From Flammula alnicola (taxonomy: Eukaryota > Basidiomycota > Agaricomycetes > Agaricales > Strophariaceae): DNA of 11,721 nucleotides. Shown piece after piece: positions 1 through 9,536 of the stretch. The translations under genes were made by a program, and so were the position numbers. Position 1 is the stretch's first letter. Each line of letters starts with the position of its first letter. The notes below the pieces were generated by a model, which did no database searches, had not been told where the DNA came from, and was given only the letters and a program-made list of their open reading frames with translations. The DNA lies in NCBI GenBank assembly GCA_015499995.1, contig JADNRV010000830.1, positions 1 to 11,721 of the forward strand, written 5' to 3'.

Positions 1-2321
1 ATCCACAAATCAGGAGTCGCTTCGCAAGGAAGTTAACGCAACCATGGCTAACTCCCTCCTTAACTCCACCATCCCATCCAATATTACGACACTAGTGTCT
101 TTCCCGACAATCTCCTTCCTGTGCCATTCGACGATAAATGCCTCGATAACGTGAAGGAATGTTGGGACCAGGCGCGCAGAAATTTTCCCACTTCCCAGAA
201 GCCACGCTAGAGCAAACCGTCCAAGATTGGCTCAACCATCTGGCACATACCCTCGGAGTCAAACACGGCCTAATTCGAAGAAAAGCCTGAGGCCCATGTC
301 CGCGTCTGAGGACAATGGGCAAGTTGACGGTGGCCCAGGTGGCAACCACAGTGGAGATGCCAGTGGCGCTGATGTTGGCGATAACCTGGACAATGGTGTG
401 GAGGAGGTGGGGTTCGTTGCCGCAAATGCTCAAGACCGTTCTTTCAGCATGGTATCGCACAGGAAAGGACCTAGTGGTGCCTACCGTCTACGCAAACCTG
501 ATCTCATCCTCGTCAACCAAAACCTTCGACATTTCCTCCAGGAACACTCTCTTCGGCCTCGTTGGCACCACGTCGAAGCAATTTTGGAGGTGTCCTCATC
601 TGCTTCACGTGAAAGTATGCTTCGGCAGATTCTCGAGAAGGCGTCGCTCATGTTTGAAACGCAACCATTCCGTCGATTTGTGATTGGTCTTGCCTTTCGG
701 GGCACTGCCAAAGATTTGGAATTTTGCTTCGTATTGATCGATCGCTCTGGTGTCTGCCTAACCGAGTGGAATGATGTACCGGCTACGAGGGCATCAGCCT
801 TGCCCGCATCATCTTTGCACTCTCTTACGCTAAGCCAGAGCTACTCGGCGTCGACACCTCAATGAAATGGACATCCTCTCCGGCAACGTTACCAGTATCC
901 GGGCTGGAGACCAGGAGTTCGATGTCGTGAAGCACATTCATTCTTCTCTCGTTCTCTTTGGTCGCGGTACCCACGTTTTCATTGTACGAGCCAAGGATGG
1001 GAGGTGTCACATCCTCAAGGATGCCTGGCTTCTCGTTGACCACGGCATTTCCGAAATCACTATCCTCTCACAAATCAACGACATTCTCAACAATGATTCC
1101 AGCGAGGATGCTCAGGCATACCGATCGATGCATCCTCGGTTTATTGTGGGGCAGGAACTTGGCGACTCTACCAGGGCACGAAGGGGAAGGCTGACCGACA
1201 CGCCCCCTGACCGTGTGCACCGTCGGGTAGTAACAGGTCCTGTTGGGGATCCCTTAACTTCTTTTCGCTCTCGCGTAGAGTTTGTCAAAGTTATCCTGGA
1301 CTGTGTCAAATGTAAGTCTGATGTTCAATACCGAAAGTAATTTACTTAATCAATTGCTTTCTCAGGGCTCGATTATTTGCACAATAAATGCAAGAAGGTA
1401 CACGGTGACCTAAGCGTCAACAACATCGTTATTTATCGCTCGCCCCTCGCACGTCCGCCCCGAAAGCCTCCAATTTGAAGATCAACACTACTAAGCGCAC
1501 CAATGTCAATATGCCTCTGCGAGTCACTCGGAACATCGCGCAGCAGGAGCAAGCATCATTTATACCTGCTCCACGACAGGTTTGGACGAAGACATCCCAG
1601 TTGTTGGTACCGTCATCGACTACGACTACGCTCGTCCGATTGACACCAACATGCAGAGAACATCGGTATGTCTTTTGCTGAATTGTTCTGTCCGTACTCA
1701 ATTGTTTTTTTCTTCTTCAGGGAACTTTACCCTTTATGCCACTTGATGCTCTTGACACATTCAATTGCGGAAAATACATCCATGCTCCGGCTCACGACCT
1801 TGAGTCGCTCCTCCAGACAGTCCTTGGAATCGTGTCTTTCACTGATGGACCTTGCGGAAAATGTCGTCCGCATGAACATGTTCCTGTGGCACGGTGGTAC
1901 AACGAAATCGATCGAGAACAACTTTTCAAGGACAAAGCCTTCGATTTGCTAAGCTACGACAGAGAGGTCGACAGATACATCCAGAGTACTGGAAACCATT
2001 TTCTCCCTACCTTCGTCGTCTCATCTCGGCCACGTGGCTGGCAGCAACCCAGTTGCTTTGTCAAGCCAAGCTTCTCACAAGGTGTACACAGATGTTCTTG
2101 AAGAGGCACTTAAAGCTCTCGAAGCGCTTGGAGAAGTCCCAGCGAAATATGCTCCCAGCAGTCAGAAGCGTCTCCGATCTTCTGATAATGATCCAGGCAG
2201 ATACCCGTACCACTTGAAGTTCCGTCGAGGTAACCTTTCCTCTGAACGTCTTCCTCGACCCGCCGACATCAAGGAGCTTTCGCAGTGGCAGGACTCCATC
2301 AAGCATAGTGCCTCTTTTTAG
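1..2321 (+). pseudogene. Decayed FunK1-type fungal protein kinase gene, 5' end outside window
   Basis: FunK1 kinases are a serine/threonine kinase-like family expanded in mushroom-forming fungi. Their substrates are mostly unknown. Motifs in order: a pre-kinase block with KPDLILVN and RRFVIGL (about 505-700); GRGTH with lysine ILKDAW (about 961-1026); RVHRRVVT (about 1213-1236); catalytic loop HGDLSVNN (about 1402-1425); metal-binding IDYDYA (about 1615-1632); activation segment GTLPFMP (1721-1741); and HDLESLL (about 1793-1813). Two introns fit exactly, 1312-1365 (gtaagt..ctcag) and 1666-1720 (gtatgt..ttcag). The frame must change near 83, 198, 290, 778, 866, 1440, 1978 and 2050, and TAA at 1492-1494 falls in frame. 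The last open segment ends with TAG at 2319-2321. Most shifts fit single lost bases, for example AAAATG becoming AAATG at 866. It cannot make a full kinase. Family assignment is from motif recognition. Confidence 0.85.
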
Positions 2322-2443
2322 ATTGGTGTGTCGTTTCTGGCCTTTGCTGAAGTCCGAGAAGGTATATCTGCTATTCGTCGAAATTGTTTATGATCTGTTG
2401 TATGTACTTCGCACGTAGCTTGTTGTTTTGTTTGTTTTGTAAA

Positions 2444-2601
2444 TCAGGATGTTCGTCGTAAATGGCAGTTTGGTGAAAACGGGCGATGACAATCGCCTCG
2501 CAACAAGTGAGCCACTGCGAATAGGAAGGTCCACATCTGCGGAAACGAGGTAAGAAAGCAGCTGTAAAGCTGATACCACAGCACGCACCTTTATCTGACA
2601 T
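2444..2601 (-). pseudogene. Inverted copy of the first coding segment of the JmjC-like gene
   Basis: Read on the minus strand from the ATG at 2601-2599, the frame begins MSDKGACC and runs without a stop through GPSYSQWLTCCEAIVIARF to YDEHPD, where the repeat arm ends. Only unrelated sequence follows, ending 77 codons from the ATG. The plus-strand partner at 3799-3955 begins with the same residues. That copy lacks one base near 3857, so it reads this stretch in another frame. The left copy may therefore keep the older frame of the gene's N-terminus. It has no downstream exons and cannot make the full protein. Whether it is transcribed is unknown. Confidence 0.6.
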
Positions 2602-2958
2602 CTCAACACGTTACAGGTTTACAAGTCTTCCATTGACTCGTGTGTCTTGGGTTGATATCATGGTGACGCAAGTCACACCCAGCCATTATAGTGCTGATGC
2701 GATTTGCCACAGTCAGCGTGTCAGCCTGTGGACATCCTGACACATCACTATCGCGTAAAGATGATGGAAGGATATGCCAAACAATGGCAAAGGATGTCCG
2801 AAAATGGTTGCAGTGAAGCAAAACTCATAGAGATCCACATGGGTGTTTTACTAAGCTCCCGAACTATATATCAAATCGATTCTAGGGTTACTTAGGGTTC
2901 GATTAAGCTAACAATCGGCATCGGCACCCCCCTAGTACTTGCAAAACGCGAAGTGTAT
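2444..2958. repeat. Left arm of long imperfect inverted repeat
   Basis: This 515 bp segment is the reverse complement of 3450-3955, at roughly 85-90% identity by eye with scattered small indels. The outer edge begins tcaggatgttcgtcgt and matches acgacgaacatcctga at the right end. The inner edge, ttgcaaaacgcgaag, matches cttcgcgttttgcaa near 3457-3471. Beyond both edges the similarity stops at once. No target-site duplication is visible (aaa on the left, cat on the right). It lies about 120 bp past the FunK1 pseudogene. Read on the minus strand it repeats the upstream region and first coding segment of the JmjC-like gene, so it is best explained as an inverted duplication of that gene's 5' end. 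Confidence 0.9.
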
Positions 2959-3449
2959 CTGCGGTCCATCAGCTGGTGGAAGGATATGCCAAATAATGGC
3001 AAATAATAACCGAAAAAGAGAGGCATCTCCATCATCGCAAGCAGCTGGGCTTGTCACCTATCTTTTACTTTGAAAACAGGACTGTGAACTTCAAGCTTCG
3101 ATTGTGGGCTTATGGGCACAGACACAGGCCCCCAGGCACTTATTTATTGGAAATCCAGAAATCTATTTAACGTTCAGAGTTCAGAATGAATTATACTATT
3201 ATAACCACATTATCTTACAATCTCTTTCGGCCTGCAATTTCTTGAAATTCTTGTCAAAAAGGTAGCTATGACCTTTGTCTTCACGTGTTTCAGGCATGAG
3301 AATGTGAGGATAAAGATAGAGCAATGCGGTGAGAGCGGCAAAGTTAAAGGTACTTAGGTAGGACAACGTTGACATGATTTCTGAATCTTAACATAGACGC
3401 GCCTGCCACGTGACTGTTTGATGGCTTGGGTTTATCAAGCTGTGAAAAT
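2959..3449. other. Spacer between the inverted repeat arms, no gene seen
   Basis: This 491 bp spacer has no convincing open frame, intron pair or known element. It holds a third copy of a 39-bp motif that is also in both arms (2978-3016), a short AT-rich part around 3150-3220, and two CACGTG hexamers (about 3283 and 3408). If the region were transcribed through both arms, the spacer would be the loop of a hairpin RNA. Confidence 0.7.
2978..3016 (+). repeat. Third copy of a 39-bp motif shared with the repeat arms
   Basis: The segment starts ggaaggatatgccaaa and ends ccgaaaa. It matches 2766-2804 in the left arm on the same strand, at the same length with only a few substitutions. It also matches 3603-3641 in the right arm in reverse. 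The core atgccaaa.aatggca is itself partly palindromic. A copy outside the arms shows that the motif was already repeated locally, or belongs to a dispersed element. Confidence 0.75.
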
Positions 3450-3955
3450 ATACACCTTCGCGTTTTGCAAGTACTAGGGGGTGCGATGCCGATTGTTAGC
3501 TAATCGAACCCTAAGTAACCCTAGAATCGATTTGATATAGTTTGGGAGCTTAGTAAAACACCCTCCATGTGGATCTCTATGAGTTTTGCTCAACTGCAAC
3601 CATTTTCGGACATCCTTTGCCATTGTTTGGCATATCCTTCCATCATCACGTGTGATGTCAGGATGTTAACAGGCTGACATGCTGACTGTGGCAAATCGAG
3701 TCAGCACTATGATGGCTGGGTGTGACGCTTGCGTCACCGTGATATCAGAGGAAGACACCAGTCAACCGAAGACCGAAAACAAGCTGTAACGTGTTGAGAT
3801 GTCAGATAAAGGTGCATGCTGTTGTATCAGTTTTACAGCCGCTTTCTTACCTCTTTCTGCAGATGTGGACCTTCCTATTCGCAGTGGCTCACTTGCTACG
3901 AGGCGATTGTCGTCGCCCGTTTTCACCAACCTGCTGTTTACGACGAACATCCTGA
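3450..3955. repeat. Right arm of long imperfect inverted repeat, overlapping gene 5' end
   Basis: This 506 bp segment pairs with 2444-2958. It contains the region just upstream of the JmjC-like gene and its putative start codon at 3799. Its outer edge (..gaacatcctga) falls inside the first coding segment, so the repeat boundary cuts coding sequence rather than flanking DNA. Relative to the left arm it has lost one base in the cctcgtttc/cctctttc stretch near 3857. Any promoter of the JmjC-like gene probably lies in this arm, and its mirror image would fire leftward towards the FunK1 remnant. Confidence 0.9.
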
Positions 3956-6900
3956 CATCCGGAAATGATGAGGACCTCATGGCGTTGAAGGCTGCATGGA
4001 AAGATTACGACGTGGGCCATTCTCTTTCCCATTTGTTTTATTGCTTATTCTCTATTAGCCTTTGATCACACAGTTTCTCTCTTATGAACGTGGTCTTTTA
4101 GGCCTCGATGGAGATTTCACGCAGTCACATGAAATGAGGGAACTCCTCAAGATTGAACTGAAGCAGTCCACGTCAGGAAATCCCAGTACGGAAATCATTT
4201 CAAAACCTCTGGCACGAACGAATTGGAATGCTGCTCAACATGGGAAATTGTGTTCGCTCGTTAGCCCTCCATCGGCTCTTGGACGTGTTGGCATTTTGAG
4301 AAATGTAGGCGAAAAGGGGCCGGTCGTGAGGAGGAACTTGGATGTTATGCCTGAAACCCTAGTGGTGCGAGCACTTTTTGTTTTGTTTTTTCAGCGTTCT
4401 TAACTCTCCTTACAAACCGACAGGGTTATGAAAATCTCCACAACTGGCCACAGCAGTTGTTGAAGTTTCAAGGTTTCCTTGATGAAGTGTTGAATCAGGA
4501 CTACAGGCATACGGGTGGCACTGGTAGCCGGCGTTTGTTGCAGTTCCTACGTGCAACTCGCAGTACCATGGCACAAGGAAAAATTGTTTCTAATTTGACC
4601 GTCGTTGCTACACATTTGGCTTATATCAGGGAGACCCGCTTTCACACATCCACTTTTCCCGATCTCCCTGACCAAATTAATGAAGATATCATTCAGTGGG
4701 TGGTCTTTCCTTCCGTGTTTTCACTGTCTTACTTGTCAATGAAGAAGAGCGTCGAGCGGCGAAGAGAAGCTTTTCCTCACAGAACTTGCAGATTTCATTC
4801 GGCTGCTCACCACTACGCACAACCGAACTGCGTCCGGCGGTGTGAGTCTAACATCGTTTAGGGCACCCTTTCAATTGGCCGTGGAAATATCTCCGCTGTA
4901 CCTGCTTTCTCCGATTCTTCTTGCAAGAAAATCCTGGAGCAGGAGTTCGTTGTTGCGCACCGCTTTTTGCCTTGGAAACGATAAACCCGAAGCACTGTTG
5001 GAGGTGGAAAAGGTCTTGTGGACCGTGATATTTTTAATGGCTGATGGGTCTTTAAACCCAAAGGATGCCTTAGAGAGGTTGAAATCCGATCTGCCCTGGG
5101 ATTTAATTCGGTCGGTCGCTGAGTCAAAACAGCAGAGTTCTTGGTTCCATTTGAGTGAGTCTGTTATGGCATTTCTACTTTTGCACTGTATCTGAATTGT
5201 CTCGTGGATTTATCAGCAAAATCGTCCCAGACATCTGTGTCAAACGCGGCTGTTGGCGGTTCCTTTTCCCATACCACGGATCATGGATCTATTCAGAGCG
5301 ATCACCCTGCCACCAACCTGGCCGGAGTCGAGGATGGTCACGGCAGAACTGCGAATGACTGCAATATGGATATCGACAATGTGGATTCGATGGATTCGAC
5401 GACACCCGATGGATCAGCTGCGGCGAGCGCTGGGGCTACTCCTGAGCTCGACCCTTCGGCTTTCGGCGACACGAGCGATCAAGCCTTAGCAACAAGGAAG
5501 AGTAGAGGAAACGTCGACTCGAATTCTCTTCAAGCAAACGTCCAAAACTCCGTCGGAATGCAGCAGGAGAAAGATCTGCTACCGGATCACATGCTCGAAG
5601 ACGACTCATTGCCTTTGGGGGACCTCAGACATTTGCAGATATTCAGTAATCCGGAACAAGCAGGAGGCTTGCAAAATTCGACATCTCTAGATCAAGATGC
5701 AGGACCGACCAATGGAATGACTGTGAATCCTGCAGCGATTGAGGGCCGTCATTCTTCGCTTCACCCTCTGGATAAAGATGGAGAGACCGACGAGGACTCA
5801 TCCTCTGATAAGATGGCTGTAGAAGACCCAAGTTCGCGTCATCGGGAAGCTTCAGGCCTTTCTGGTTCTGAGGATGAGGGCGAGGAGGACCGGGAGGAGG
5901 GCGAGGAGGAGGACCAGGAGGAGGGCGAGGAGGAGGACCAGGGTGAGGGCGAGGAGGAGGACCAGGATGAGGGCGAAGAAGAGGAACAGGTCGAGGACGA
6001 CGAAGGCGGAAGAAAAGATGAGCAGATGGACATAGAAGGAGAGGACGACAGTGAGGAGGAAAATGAGGAAGAAGATGACGACGCATCTAGTCAGATGGAC
6101 GTGGATCAACCAGCTTCGACGCGTCAATCTGCTCGTATCAAACGACTTCAAAAAAGCGCATCAATGAAACCAAACTGGTTATCTTCCAGTCCCAGAACGA
6201 AGGGTAAGAAACGCCCTTCGTCTGCTATGACACCAAAGCCTGCCCCGCCCAAGAAATCTTCTCCATCTACGCGGAATGCACTCAGTCGCCCTCCGCCTCC
6301 GCTCCTGTCGAAATCTATTGAGAAAGTAAACAACGTCAGTGATCCAGCAACTTCTGGATCGAAATTAAATCCTATCGACGTCGACGATTTGTTTAATCTT
6401 ATGTCGTCTTGGGAGCCAGACAATCTTGACGCCTTTGTAAGTTGATCTCGATATCTTATTACGCTGCCACTGAGTATATGTGCCATAGCGGCCGGTGAAA
6501 GAGGAGAGGGAAGAGAACGCAGGATTGCCTAAGCGTGTGCTGGAGCGACACAAGTGTCCCCGAGACTATACTGTCTTTGGTCCAACTGGAGAAAAGGTCG
6601 TCCTAGAACCTGAATTTCACGTACGTTTCTCGGTTTTCCTTGTATATTGCTCGTGAATGAATGTAACCTCTTTCTAGTTTCCAGACTATGTAAAGCGGTT
6701 CGATGAAATAATGTCCGGCATCGAAAAATCGTATATCAACGAGAAACCCATGCACGTCGCGCATCCTTCTAGCTCCGTTATCGCTGTCTTGACTTATCAA
6801 GAGTATCTGGATATGCCACAAGATGAACTGCATTCAGTTCTCGCTGAAAAGAACGTCGTTGTTAGGGGGGCTCCAGTTCCTGATCATGAATTCGATGCGA

Positions 6901-8659
6901 AGGGTCTCGATTTTGTTCATCCGCTTCATAGCCCCGTATCTCTTCAAGGTAGGTGCATCCATGACTCCTGTCTGCGTGTAATGCTAACTTCCCTCTCTCC
7001 AGATTATTCCTTACAAGGCCATGTCGACGAACTCCTAGACGAAGAAAAAGAGGATGCAATCGGGAGCGCGCAAAGGCGACGACAGAGACGCGGAAAGAAG
7101 GAAGATACTGACCTCGACGAGCTCGACCGAGAGGAAAAGCATATCCCTGCAACGATAACTGGAACACTTCAAGAAGTTTTAGACGAAGTCGACCGCGATG
7201 AAGGTAGAATCGTGAATGCCCTGGATTTGCCTTTGTGCCACGAGAGCACCGCACCGACTGCATATTCAACCGACACTTATGCCTGGCATCACACACGTGG
7301 TCGTCTAGGTTTTCTGTCGAACGAGGTCTTTCCTACCACTGATACATGCTGGGCTCTGATCGGTTCCCGACATACTGTTACCTTCTTCCATGTTGACCCT
7401 GATGGCTTCAACACTCGTGCTCTCTTGGTCCGGGGCGGCAAACTCTGGATTTTTTATCGAGAAGTCCGAGACATGCCTCTTTCTTCTCGACATGTCTTTT
7501 TTGACAAAGGCTTCCGTCTCGATCGCTTCACGGATAAGGCCAAGTATGACCTGGAAGCTGTTTTCCTGTCGAAAGGCGATTTTTTGTGAGTTTCTATTGC
7601 ATACTGAAGCGATCATTACACATTACAATATTTAATTTTCTGAAGGTTGATGCGTGCCAACCAGCCTCACGCCGTTTATGGAAAGGAGCCGACGATCATT
7701 CATGGAGGCCACTTCTACCTCACGTCCCTCATGGAGATGACCGCTCAAAGCATGTTCCATAGCTTCATCATGGATCAATTCTTGACGAACACAGTTCACT
7801 ACCGCTCCCGGGTGCTTTTACGACGTATCATTGACTTCTATAGGTTGGGGCTCTTAGAAAAGAAGCTCGTTCAGACTGGTGCGATGTTAATGTTTCCATG
7901 TCCATTCATGTCTGACCTGACGTGAACGTGAACTTATTGTCAGATGCCGGTCATCACTTACCAGATGTCCAGACGTTCCCCGGCTTGGTCAATCTTCTTT
8001 CCTTATGCAATCTCGTCATTCTGGGAAATGTCCTCGACTTTCGGGCATATTCCGCTCCCAATCAGAAAGCTGAAGACGGCGCGGATCCCCATCAACAGGT
8101 CCTAATGGAACGTTACGACCGTAACAACATCTCGAAACAAGAGCGTGTTTCTATGATGTTTGCACGTGGAATTGCTCTGGAGTTGGTGCGCTGGGTCAGG
8201 GAATTCTGCGTAGTCACTTCCCCCAAAGGCGAGGTAATACCAGATCTTCCATCTGACTATATTTCTCGGCAGATGGCTGCTCTCTTAAAATACAAAGCAG
8301 AAGCGGAGCAAAACGAGATCGTGGGTGCGCCGCATTGTACGCTGGAGTTGTTGCAGAAGCAGATCAATGACGTCATAGCCTGCGATGAGGATCTGAAACG
8401 GTATTGGAATAACCCTCCCCAAAAAATTGACGACACGACACTGGGATTTGGCCCACAAAAGGGTTATTCACTTCGCTGGAAGGAGGGTGCCATTCAGCTC
8501 AAGACCTACGAACAGCTGTTGCGTGATGGTGCTACCCCGCTGGACAAGAAATACATGCGAGGGGAAGTATACCGTTCTACTCAGGACCAGAAGATGGCGT
8601 CGCACGATTTTTCTTTCGCCGAAGATGATGCCAGACCTCGGAAACGCGCTCGTAGTTAG
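3799..8659 (+). CDS. Large multi-exon JmjC-like (Fe(II)/2-oxoglutarate dioxygenase) protein
   Basis: Proposed exons are 3799-4011, 4074-4364, 4424-4695, 4748-5154 (4745 also fits), 5217-6436, 6489-6620, 6678-6948, 7003-7585, 7646-7878 and 7944-8659, giving about 1,445 residues. All nine introns (52-65 bp, or 49 for the third with the alternative acceptor) are GT-AG and keep frame. The catalytic core lies near the C-terminal third: WALIGSRHT, then FFHVDPDG with candidate iron ligands H1065 and D1067, GGKLWIFY with a conserved lysine, and distal H1138 in ANQPHAVYG, followed by HGGHFYLTS. Such cupin-fold enzymes hydroxylate or demethylate proteins or nucleic acids; the substrate here is unknown. 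Residues about 380-760 are low-complexity, with an acidic repeat near 615-653. Basic clusters (SARIKRLQK, GKKRPSS, QRRRQRRGKK, RPRKRARS) suggest a nuclear protein. The start is uncertain: 3799 lies in the repeat arm, and residues about 20-53 are probably frame-shifted relative to the ancestor. It may be a member of a lineage-expanded fungal JmjC family. Confidence 0.8.
5876..5992 (+). repeat. Coding 24-bp minisatellite giving an acidic EGEEEDQ tract
   Basis: There are five tandem units: 5876-5896 (21 bp), then 5897-5920, 5921-5944, 5945-5968 and 5969-5992 (24 bp each). Each starts gagggcga and encodes EGEEEDQ plus one variable residue. The unit length is a multiple of three, so copy changes keep the JmjC-like frame. 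The fifth copy uses gaagaagag codons, a sign of older divergence. The tract lies in a longer Asp/Glu-rich run typical of nuclear, histone-binding or charged-linker regions. The tract also creates long meaningless open frames on the minus strand. Confidence 0.9.
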
Positions 8660-8878
8660 ACTTCAACGTGAGATGTTGCAGGAGAAACAGATATCATGCA
8701 TGTAAAAGACTTCGAATACATACCTGTGCTTTGCCTTAATTTTACTCGCGTCCGAATATTGTGGAGACATTCATCCAGAGGTCATGTGATTACACGCTCC
8801 CTCTCCTTGGTCAGCCAAAAAAAAAATCCAATTCACGCTCAAACTTCTCTGCTCTCCAGCTTCTACAGCCGTTCGAAG

Positions 8879-9296
8879 ATGCTTCACTACCTCATTTCAA
8901 GTTTAACTATTACTTGGGTTGCTCTTCAGTTTATCTTGCTGGGAGGTTTCGAGCCTTACGGTGTGTACCACATCATGCTAATTCTTTACAAGGCATTGAC
9001 AATTTCTCTTCCCAGTCGAACACCCTCTTTCTCTGCCGACTCATCATGCCATCGATCGAGATGCAGATGCTACGTGTTTCGGGCCGCGTACCTCTGCTAA
9101 TGTCTACGACCTACGTCCATGGTTGGGTATAATGACCCCCATGTCTTGTCTCAATGATTCTACGTGCCAATCTACGTCGACCAACCTTGCATTGCTCTCA
9201 TTGAATCCTGCATCACTCGTCATGGTACTAGCCTTGTTTTATCTTATGATAGAAATGGAAATCGTACTAAAACCCCTTTACACATCGACGCGCTGA
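8879..9296 (+). CDS. Possible two-exon small membrane or secreted protein
   Basis: Exon 1, 8879-8960, begins MLHYLISSLTITWVALQF, a hydrophobic N-terminus that could be a signal peptide or membrane anchor. A plausible 55 bp intron (8961-9015, gtgtgt..cttcccag, with gctaat as branch site) joins it in phase to 9016-9296, ending at TGA 9294-9296. The product would be about 120 residues, with a second hydrophobic stretch (ASLVMVLALFYLMIEMEIV) near the C-terminus and cysteines between. I do not recognise the family. An alternative intron at 9225-9305 would extend it to about 9500 through another hydrophobic segment. The support is only the open frame across a good intron, so it may be chance. Nothing else convincing was seen in 8660-8878 or 9297-9536. 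Confidence 0.3.
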
Positions 9297-9536
9297 GTCC
9301 CGCAGTCGGAGACTCCACACACCAGATCTTCTCGTTATCAAAATGTATTCGTTTGCACCGCGGTGTTGGTCACGCTATCTGTCAAAACTTGTCGGGCTCT
9401 GCCGAGACGGAATTACCTGCGGAGACATGATTTTAAGGCCTTTCTTGTGCGACTTCATTCCGTCTTGTTTTGCGCTGAGCGAAACACTTCCTGTCTGATA
9501 TGAGCCCATGTCCTGCTGTGGATAGAATATGTTCGA

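Noticed and set aside
92..711. Other open frames over the 5' FunK1 region (315-683 +, 92-460 -, 481-711 -)
   Set aside because: Shadows of the frame-shifted kinase gene; only the frames that carry KPDLILVN and RRFVIGL match the family.
2603..2895. Short open frames in the left repeat arm as separate genes
   Set aside because: No counterpart frame is kept open in the right arm and no motif or intron is present; they fall in the duplicated upstream region.
2444..3955. MITE or TIR transposon
   Set aside because: No target-site duplication at either edge, no transposase in the spacer, and one end lies inside coding sequence shared with the gene; inverted duplication fits better, though genome copies could change this.
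5643..6151. Long minus-strand open frames rich in Pro/His/Arg, Ser or Leu/Val
   Set aside because: They are the complement of the repetitive acidic tract in the JmjC-like gene; the low-complexity composition explains the lack of stops.
6862..7616. Minus-strand open frames of 103-144 codons
   Set aside because: They lie opposite exons whose + strand reading has introns in phase and the JmjC motifs; they have no recognisable motif of their own.
7340..7710. TET/JBP-type DNA dioxygenase instead of JmjC
   Set aside because: The spacing HVD to QPHAVYG with GGKLWIFY and HGGHFY resembles fungal JmjC-like proteins I recognise; TET/JBP-specific features were not seen. A profile search would settle it.
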